Shown here: positions 58,400 through 64,000 of the stretch, in pieces
How the letters are laid out: every line of letters begins with the position of its first letter
How positions within the stretch are numbered: position 1 is the first letter of the stretch
NCBI GenBank assembly: GCA_963803375.1
Contig: CAWDMB010000005.1
Coordinates: 151,613-215,612, forward strand
DNA length: 64,000 bases
Direction of reading: 5' to 3'
DNA from: JAOPZW01 sp963803375
GTDB taxonomy: Bacteria > Actinomycetota > Thermoleophilia > Solirubrobacterales > Solirubrobacteraceae
Position numbers and translations under genes: made by a program
The notes under the pieces: model-generated
Database searches by the model: none
Told to the model about the DNA's origin: nothing
Seen by the model: only the letters and a program-made list of their open reading frames with translations

Positions 58400-58699
58400 A
58401 TGGCACGTCCGAGGAAGTACCCCGATGAGCTCGTTCGGCGCGGTGTTCGCCTGGTGTTCGACAGCGGCCGGCCGATCGCGCAGGTCGCCAGGGATCTGGG
58501 CCTGCCGCCGGAGACGCTGCGTCGGCGTGTGCGCCGGGCCGAGATCGACGCCGGCGGGCGCGAGGGCCTGAGCAGCGAGGAGCGCGAGAAGATCCGCGAG
58601 CTGCGCCGCGAGAACTACGAGCTGCGCCGCGCCAACGAGATCCTGAAGTCCGCGTCGCTTTTTTTCGCGCGGGAGCTCGACCCGGACCGGCCGAAGTGA
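58400..58699 (+). CDS. IS3-family transposase OrfA
   Basis: A 99-residue helix-turn-helix protein: RPRKYPDELVRRGVRLVFDS, IAQVARDLGLPPETLRRRV, and a leucine-zipper-like C-terminus (LRRENYELRRANEILKSAS). It binds the IS ends. ATG 58400 follows GAGAGGAACTCCC. It overlaps orfB by 4 bp, and a slippery T-run near its end would allow an OrfAB fusion. Confidence 0.85.
   Translation: MARPRKYPDELVRRGVRLVFDSGRPIAQVARDLGLPPETLRRRVRRAEIDAGGREGLSSEEREKIRELRRENYELRRANEILKSASLFFARELDPDRPK
58660..58666 (+). promoter_or_regulatory. Programmed -1 frameshift site T TTT TTC
   Basis: In the orfA frame (codons ctt ttt ttc) this heptamer fits the X XXY YYZ rule exactly. A -1 slip here enters the orfB frame with no stop before orfB, producing the OrfAB transposase, the standard strategy of IS3 elements. 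Confidence 0.6.
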
Positions 58700-59283
58700 G
58701 CGCCTACATCGACGAGCATCGCGATCGCTTCGGGGTCGAGCCTGTCTGCCGGACCCTGGACGTCTCGGCGTCCGCCTATTACCTGCGAGCGTCGGGCGCG
58801 CGCTCGGCCCGGGCGGTCGAGGACGAGCGGCTGGTTGAGCGCATCCGCGCGCTGCACGAGGCCAACTACGAGGCCTACGGCTACCGCCGCGTGTGGCGCG
58901 CGCTGCAGCGCTCGGGCGAGGACGCGGGCCGCGACCGTGTGGCCCGCGTGATGCGCTCTGCGGGCATCCAGGGCGCCAAACGGCGTGGCAAGCCGTGGGC
59001 GGACCACCCTGCCCGATCGCGAGGCGCACAGGCGCCCCGATCTCGTGCAGCGCGACTTCGCGGCCAGCACCCCGAACGAGCTGTGGGTCGCCGACCTGAG
59101 CTACCTGCGCCGCTGGGAGGGGCTGCTGTTCTTGGCCTTCATCATCGACGCGTTCTCGCGCATGATCGTCGGCTGGCAGCTCGCCTCGCACATGCGCACC
59201 ACGCTCGTGCTCGACGCGCTGCGGATGGCGCTCGGGATGCGCGGGCCCGGCGCCGATCTGCAGCTCGTTCATCACAGCGACAG
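58696..59283 (+). pseudogene. IS3-family transposase OrfB, frameshifted and truncated
   Basis: The first half (YIDEHRDRFGVEPVCRTLDV, YEAYGYRRVWRAL, VMRSAGIQGAKRRGKPW) is in the frame of GTG 58696. One extra G near 58998 breaks it, and RTTLPDREAHRRPDLVQRDF, ELWVADLSYLRRWEGLLFLA (first catalytic Asp) continue in the next frame. Similarity ends at LVHHSD (second catalytic Asp, ~59281), so the final DDE Glu is lost. Inactive. Confidence 0.8.
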
Positions 59284-59602
59284 TGAGTATGTGCGGGCCG
59301 GCTGCTTTGCTGGTCTGACCCGCACAGCGATCGACGCGAGCGATGGATCCGATTGGGTCGAGAGGATGCGGGGGCCTGCCGCCTCGGCGTGGTCTGACCC
59401 GCACTCCGCTCGACCCCGTTGGGATCTCATTCCCTGGACCTGTCGACCACGCCTGGGCGGCCGGCGTTTCATGGCTCGCGGTCATGACCGCCAACGTGAC
59501 CTGATGAGAGCCTGACCAGAGGCGTCCCTTCACTGTCGTGTCCGCCGGCGGCCGATGGCGCGTGGCCGACCCCGCGCGACAGCACGAAGGAGAGGCCGAC
59601 CC
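59284..59602. other. Non-coding stretch upstream of an IS110 start; direct repeats
   Basis: No gene recognised. TGGTCTGACCCGCAC occurs twice (59311-59325 and 59390-59404). The right half (~59460-59600) is the leader of the IS110-type recombinase start at 59603; in IS110-family elements this region encodes the bridge RNA, but I cannot show a fold here. Confidence 0.35.
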
Positions 59603-59680
59603 TTGGACAGCATCGCAGGCGCCACGACGCGGATCGTCGGCGGCATCGATACGCACCTGGACCTACACACGGACCCGAGG
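59603..59680 (+). pseudogene. IS110-family recombinase, N-terminal fragment
   Basis: AAGGAGAGG precedes TTG 59603, and the translation begins DSIAGATTRIVGGIDTHLDL, whose IVGGIDTHLD is the RuvC-like DEDD motif I of IS110 enzymes. After about 22 residues the similarity stops abruptly. The rest of the gene is deleted. Confidence 0.55.
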
Positions 59681-59882
59681 AACTCATCCGCCGCACGCGC
59701 CAAGCCGAACTCGCCGAGACCCACCGAACGCGCCAGCAGACGCGGCAAGAAGCACGACGACACCACGGCCGTGCTCCTCACCTACCTCGACCGGCCCTGA
59801 CCATCCGCGCTGGACCCGCGGCCGCAGCCACTCACTTGCGCGTCGGCACCCCGGCACGTATTGACCGCTCCCGCGAGAACCA

Positions 59883-60424
59883 GTGGTCGTGATCTCTGCG
59901 GATGACGGACTTTCGCCACAGGCGATTCATGACGACACGCTGTTCGGCCGCTCGGGCAAGCGGGTGTGGGGCGCGCACTACCTGCACGACGGCGCCCAGC
60001 CCGAGGGGTCCGGGCGCAGTACCCGCTGGGGGAACTGCTGGGTCGTCGTCGTGCTCGTCGTGGAGCTTTCGTGTCTCGGCGGCCGGGCGGTCGCGCTGCC
60101 TGTCCTGTTTTGCCTGTTCCGCCCCAAGGACGACTCCCATCCCGACCGGCCCTCGCAGCCAGAGCTCGCGCGGACCATGGTCGACATGATCCTCGAGCGG
60201 TTCCCGGACCGGGCCGTCGAGCTGGTGATGGACGGCGCGTACGCCAGCCGGGCGTGGCGTGGGCTGCCCGCGCGCGTGACCGTCACGACCCGCATGCGCG
60301 CCAACGCCCGGCTGCACAAGCTTGCGCCCGCGCGGCGGCCCGGCCGCCAAGGCCGCCCGCCGCTGAAGGGCGCCAAGCTCCCGACCCTGGCCGAGATCGC
60401 CAACACCGCGACCTTCCAGGCGGT
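59883..60424 (+). pseudogene. DDE transposase remnant (IS701/IS4-like), both ends missing
   Basis: DDTLFGRSGKRVWGAHYLHD (first catalytic Asp), VALPVLFCLFRPKDD, ELVMDGAYASRAW (second Asp) and LPARVTVTTRMRANA followed by RRPGRQGRPPLKGAKLPTLA match the central part of IS701-like transposases of actinobacteria. The N-terminal third and the C-terminal catalytic Glu region are absent; after ANTATFQAV (~60420) the sequence is unrelated. Confidence 0.65.
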
Positions 60425-60640
60425 CACGGAGTGCCTTCGCAGTACCGGCAGCGCAGATGGCGGGCCCAGGCCACCCGCGGCTGGCTTTCGCGCGCAGCGT
60501 AAGCACGGACGCGTCCTCCCGAAGGGGTTGAGGTCGCTTCCGCCGAGGCGAAACCAACGGTAGCCGGTAGCCAGAACTGGCAGGACTCTCTTGCGAGATC
60601 TCCGGGGCAGCAGTCCAGCCGCCGCGAAAGAATCCGGGCC

Positions 60641-62371
60641 ATGAGCGCATTGCGCCGGATCACGGAGTTGCGACTGCAGAATTTCAAGGCCTTCGAGCGT
60701 TTCACGCTCGCGTTCGCCAGCAAGAACGCGTACCTTGTCGGCCCGAACAACGCTGGGAAGTCGACATTGCTGGCGGCGACGACGTCCGCTCCGTACATGG
60801 TCCGCATTGCGTCGCGGTCGCGTGCGGACGATCAGCTGGTTGTCGACGGTGTGCTACAGCACGGCCACGCCTTCGCCAGCGACGACGTTGCATTGCAGGA
60901 GGAGAACCTCCCGCATGAGTTTGAACAGGCCGATTCGTGCCTAGACGTCCGCTTCAGCCCGGAGAGCGCGCTAACGGCGCGGTGGCCAATCAGCTCGGGG
61001 GCTCGTGGCGGATTCTTCTTCGTGAAGGACAGCGACGTGAGGTTGCGGCAGCCTAGGGATGTACGAAGGACATTTCCCGTAATTGGCGTCGTGCCGCTGC
61101 TCGCTCCTCTCGAACTCCAGGAAACCCCGTTGTCAGAGACGCATCTTCGGAAGAACCTCGACACCCGGCTAACGAGCCGTCACTTTCGTAACCAGCTTCG
61201 CCTCCTTGGGGCGGAGTACGGGGGCTTTCGCGACTACGTGCACGCTTGGACCCCGGAGCTCACGCTCGGGGAGCCGCAGCTGAGCTATGGTAATCCACCA
61301 GGGATTGACGTGTTCTACACCGAACCTGGTGGACGTCATCCGCGTGAGATCTTCTGGGCGGGCGACGGGATCCAAGTGTGGCTTCAGATCCTTCTCCACC
61401 TCTGGCGGCTCCGCGATGCCGACGTAGTCATCTTGGATGAGCCTGAACTTTTCCTGCATCCTGACCTTCAACACCGACTGGTGAATCTCCTAGAGGAACA
61501 CCGCGCACAGACGATTATGGCCACTCATTCCGCGGAAGTCGTCGCGGAGGCGCCGCCGGACGCCGTTCTATGGGTGTCCCGTCACAAGCGTCGCGCAATT
61601 CGGTCCCCCAAGGCGTCGGTGACTGCCGAGCTTGCCGATACGCTCGGAAGCGCATTCAACCTCCGGCTCGCACGTGCACTCAAGGCCCGGGCGGTTGTCT
61701 TTGTCGAAGGCGACGACATCAAGGTCGTGCGCATTCTGGCCCAGACTATCGGGGCTGACCGTCTTGCGAAGGAAGGCGAGCTTGCGACCATTCCGCTGGA
61801 GGGGTTTGACCGCTGGGATCGAATCGAGCCATTCCGGTGGCTTGTTCACGATCTGCTCGACGACATGCCGACTGCGGTAGTACTCGACCGTGACTATCGC
61901 CAAGATGCCGACGCCGCGGCCGTAACTGAAGCGCTCGCGACCGTCGGCGTCGTGGCGTACGTCTGGCGCCGGCATGAACTCGAGAACTACCTTCTCGAGC
62001 CCCGTGCGATCGCCCGTCTCACTGGCATGAGCGTGCCGACGGTCAAGACGCTTATTCACGAGTGCGCCGACGATTTGCGCTCTGAAGTCCTAGCCGGACT
62101 GATCGCGGCGCGTCAGCAGGCGGACCCCGGGATCAGTCCCAAGACCGCGGCCTTGGAAGGACAGCGGATTCTCGAAGCAGCATGGTCCAGTCCGCTGCGC
62201 CGGCTAGCCCTCTGCCCAGGCAAGGAGCTCAGATCGCGTGTCAACGATCGTCTGCAAATGGCGGGAAAGCAAGCACTATCCGATCGCCGACTCGCTCAGA
62301 CGCTCAGGGTGACCGAGATTCCGCTCGAGATGCGCGATTTGCTGCACAGATTGGACGGCTTGGGACGGTAG
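60641..62371 (+). CDS. OLD-family AAA ATPase / TOPRIM nuclease, candidate defence gene
   Basis: A 576-residue protein combining an ABC/RecF-like ATPase with a C-terminal TOPRIM nuclease. Visible: Walker A GPNNAGKST (34-42), signature-like FWAGDGIQVWLQ (239-248), Walker B VVILDEPELFLHPDL (262-275), H-loop ATHSAE (His296), TOPRIM Glu356 (VVFVEGDD), DxD at Asp416/Asp418 (VVLDRDYR), and RRHELENYLL (443-452). OLD-family proteins act in phage exclusion and in systems such as Gabija or PARIS, but no partner gene is next to it. Its base composition is visibly less GC-rich than its neighbours and it lies among IS remnants, so it was probably acquired. No clear ribosome-binding site before ATG 60641. 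Confidence 0.85.
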   Translation: MSALRRITELRLQNFKAFERFTLAFASKNAYLVGPNNAGKSTLLAATTSAPYMVRIASRSRADDQLVVDGVLQHGHAFASDDVALQEENLPHEFEQADSCLDVRFSPESALTARWPISSGARGGFFFVKDSDVRLRQPRDVRRTFPVIGVVPLLAPLELQETPLSETHLRKNLDTRLTSRHFRNQLRLLGAEYGGFRDYVHAWTPELTLGEPQLSYGNPPGIDVFYTEPGGRHPREIFWAGDGIQVWLQILLHLWRLRDADVVILDEPELFLHPDLQHRLVNLLEEHRAQTIMATHSAEVVAEAPPDAVLWVSRHKRRAIRSPKASVTAELADTLGSAFNLRLARALKARAVVFVEGDDIKVVRILAQTIGADRLAKEGELATIPLEGFDRWDRIEPFRWLVHDLLDDMPTAVVLDRDYRQDADAAAVTEALATVGVVAYVWRRHELENYLLEPRAIARLTGMSVPTVKTLIHECADDLRSEVLAGLIAARQQADPGISPKTAALEGQRILEAAWSSPLRRLALCPGKELRSRVNDRLQMAGKQALSDRRLAQTLRVTEIPLEMRDLLHRLDGLGR

Positions 62372-62420
62372 GCGGCTCATCAAGCTGAGCGACGGACGCC
62401 AGCGCAACGTCGCCAGCCAT

Positions 62421-62440
62421 TAGGAGCTGGACTGCTCCTA
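62421..62440 (+). terminator. Stem-loop after the OLD gene
   Basis: TAGGAGC and GCTCCTA (7-bp perfect arms) with a 6-nt loop, 50 bp after the stop of the OLD gene. A plausible transcription end; no T tract follows, as is frequent in actinobacteria. Confidence 0.4.
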
Positions 62441-62446
62441 TCGCGT

Positions 62447-63969
62447 GAGGCTGTCGCATAAGTCACGCGTCGGGCAGCCGTTGTAGGCCGCGGCGCGTCG
62501 TCGCGGCCGCTGTCAGGCGGTGGCGAACTGGCGGCGGTGGAGCTTGAGGAGGTTGTGGGTGGCCGTGATCAGGCGCCACTCGGTCCTGACGGCGGCTCGG
62601 CCGCGTCGGTGGAAGCGGTTGATCCCGCGGTTGTGCTTGGTGTTGGCGAAGACCGGCTCCACGAGCTGTTGGCGACGTCGGTAGACGTTGCTTCCCAGCT
62701 CGGTGCTCAAGACCTCGCGCATGAAGCCGTAGAGGCCGCCGCTCCAGCCGGGGCGGTTGCCCTTGCGTTTGCCGGAGTCCGGAGGGATCAGCACCTGGGC
62801 GCCGGCGGCGACGATGCGTTCCATCTGCGGTTGGTGCCAGTAGCCCGCGTCGGCGAGCACCGTCTGCGGTTTCTCGCTGACGCCGACGGCCTCGAGTTCG
62901 ACATGGACGGCGTCAAGCATCGGCTCGAGCAGACCGAAGTCCGGGGCCGAGACCGTGACCTCGGCGGCGATGACGATCTGCTGCTCGTTGGCGACGGCCT
63001 GGGCGTTGTAGCCCTGAAACCAGCCGCCGGCGCCCTTGACCAGCCGCGAGTCCAGGTCGGTGGTGTTGATCGTGCCTTGCGGCGTGGCGGGCGGCGTGTA
63101 GGGCTTGGGCTGGTGCTGCGGGCCGAGCCGCCGGCCGTTGCGACCGACGCCCGAAGCCCGGTGGGCCTCGTAGGCCGCGTTCGCGCGGCACTCGCTCCAC
63201 AGCTCCTCCTCGAGCCGGCGCTTGGCCTCCTTCAGCCGCTTGGGCCGCGGTCCCGGGATCGGCCGCGCCTCCCTGGCGCGCCGCTCGTCCAAGCGCCGCT
63301 TGGCCTCGGCCAGCCATTTGGCGCGGCCCGGGCCAGTGGCCAACTCGGGCGGCAACTCGTCGCCGCGCGCCTCGCCGCAGAGCTCGTCCTCGGCGGCATC
63401 GACGGCCTTCGCCTCCTCAAGGATCTCGCGCGCGATCCGCTCGTAATCGACCGTCCGCTCGCGGCTGGCGTTGGCCGCGAGCTTGGTCCCATCGATCGCC
63501 ACCAGCCCTGACCGAACGAGCCCCGCCCGGGCACAGAGGCCCAGCACCGCGCCGAACAACTGCCCCAGCGCACGCTCGTGGCGCTCGATAAAGCGAGCGA
63601 TCGTCGCGTGATCGGGCACCTGCTGGGCAGCGATCACGCGATAGGCCACGTCCTCTTCGCAGGCCCGCTCGATCGCCCGCGCCGACCGCACGCCGCGCGC
63701 ATACCCGTAAAGCAACAGCGCCACCATCATCGACGGCTCATAGGCCGGGCGGCTGCGACCGTCCTCGCGATAGGCCGCATAGAACTCGGCCAGATCCATA
63801 GCCGCGACGGCATCCAGCACGAACCACGCGAAATGCCCCTCCGGCAGCCAATCGCGCACATCCGGCGGCATCAAGAACGACTGCTCACGATCACACGCGA
63901 TGAAACTCTGGCCCATCGCAAGATGGCCCTAAACCCCGCCGGACGACACCCGACTTACGCGACAGCCTC
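62447..63969. mobile_element. Intact IS1182-type insertion sequence with 4-bp target duplication
   Basis: Terminal inverted repeats GAGGCTGTCGCATAAGTC (62447-62464) and the reverse complement of GAGGCTGTCGCGTAAGTC (63952-63969) differ at one position. GCGT flanks both sides (62443-62446 and 63970-63973), a clear target-site duplication. One full-length transposase gene fills it. A recent and possibly active insertion, unlike the other mobile remnants here. Confidence 0.88.
62513..63916 (-). CDS. IS1182-family transposase
   Basis: A 467-residue DDE transposase, complete: FIACDREQSFLMPPDVRDWL at the N-terminus, RSRPAYEPSMMVALLLYGYA, GLVAIDGTKLAANAS (first Asp), VLADAGYWHQPQ (second Asp), and PVFANTKHNRGINRF (Glu region replaced by EPVF..K signature). 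ATG 63916 lies 54 bp inside the right terminal repeat. No frameshift or stop. Confidence 0.9.
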   Translation of the reverse strand: MGQSFIACDREQSFLMPPDVRDWLPEGHFAWFVLDAVAAMDLAEFYAAYREDGRSRPAYEPSMMVALLLYGYARGVRSARAIERACEEDVAYRVIAAQQVPDHATIARFIERHERALGQLFGAVLGLCARAGLVRSGLVAIDGTKLAANASRERTVDYERIAREILEEAKAVDAAEDELCGEARGDELPPELATGPGRAKWLAEAKRRLDERRAREARPIPGPRPKRLKEAKRRLEEELWSECRANAAYEAHRASGVGRNGRRLGPQHQPKPYTPPATPQGTINTTDLDSRLVKGAGGWFQGYNAQAVANEQQIVIAAEVTVSAPDFGLLEPMLDAVHVELEAVGVSEKPQTVLADAGYWHQPQMERIVAAGAQVLIPPDSGKRKGNRPGWSGGLYGFMREVLSTELGSNVYRRRQQLVEPVFANTKHNRGINRFHRRGRAAVRTEWRLITATHNLLKLHRRQFATA

Positions 63970-64000
63970 GCGTGGAAGGAGCGGCCCCACCGGCGTCTAG

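Larger units (their letters stand above)
58331..59283. mobile_element. Degraded IS3-family element
   Basis: Contains orfA (58400-58699) and a frameshifted, 3'-truncated orfB (58696-59283), with a putative left end starting TGAGCTGG at ~58331. The right end is lost: orfB similarity stops at HHSD (59281), followed by unrelated sequence. It inserted into the istB remnant of the IS21-type element. Confidence 0.7.

Noticed and set aside
62537..63511. Plus-strand frame opposite the IS1182 transposase
   Set aside because: Antisense shadow of an intact transposase gene.

Overview
This 64 kb window is chromosomal DNA of a very GC-rich actinobacterium. The gene content fits the Thermoleophilia/Solirubrobacterales type of soil actinobacteria: F420-type enzymes, a class II (B12-dependent) ribonucleotide reductase, an actinobacterial hut operon using HutF, many MFS pumps paired with one-component regulators, and an Lhr-type helicase. 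That placement is an inference from gene content, because there is no rRNA in the window. Most genes are tightly packed with ATGA or GTGA stop/start overlaps.

Layout. 0-12 kb: a truncated MFS pump, a Clp-N/helix-turn-helix protein with its own palindromic operator, a PPOX-fold oxidoreductase, a large Lhr helicase, then an MFS pump / ABM-like / VOC / ECF sigma factor run, followed by PspC and PAP2 membrane proteins. 11-17 kb: a class II amidotransferase, a CPA1 antiporter with a diacylglycerol-kinase-like protein, a DUF2252 protein and an amphi-Trp protein. 17-21 kb: a lyase / MaoC hydratase / CoA-transferase cluster resembling mesaconyl-CoA and malyl-CoA chemistry, a phosphoesterase and a UspA-like protein. 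21-30.5 kb: histidine utilisation, hutH-hutU-(deformylase-like)-hutF-hutI, followed on the same strand by a polar amino-acid ABC importer. 30.6-36 kb: an AlaDH/PNT-family dehydrogenase, two TetR regulators, an aldo/keto reductase, an F420-NADP reductase-like protein and a mosaic gene remnant. 36-45 kb: two glycosidases (GH13, GH63-like), an HD phosphohydrolase, an aquaporin, a GGDEF-EAL protein and gene relics. 45.5-49.6 kb: nrdJ interrupted by a 402-residue LAGLIDADG intein placed directly before the catalytic cysteine. 49.8-57 kb: housekeeping genes (tmk, holB, uppP), a PHP phosphoesterase, a collagen-like surface protein, an EamA exporter, and a MarR-MFS pair with a clear operator.

57.1-64 kb is a different kind of DNA. 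An intact tRNA-Thr(CGT) is followed by a wrecked tyrosine integrase, an IS21-type end, a degraded IS3 element, IS110 and DDE transposase remnants, one intact OLD-type ATPase/TOPRIM gene of visibly lower GC, and an intact IS1182-type element with a 4-bp target duplication. This looks like a decaying tRNA-associated island whose one intact cargo gene is a candidate defence nuclease.

Most interesting points: (1) the hut operon contains the formyl-glutamate branch enzyme HutF but no HutG, and a peptide-deformylase-family gene, translationally coupled to hutU, occupies that position, making it a candidate N-formylglutamate deformylase; (2) the intein controls the active site of the ribonucleotide reductase and has an unusual penultimate residue; (3) the single-gene OLD nuclease in the island; (4) several self-contained regulator/operator units readable directly from the sequence.
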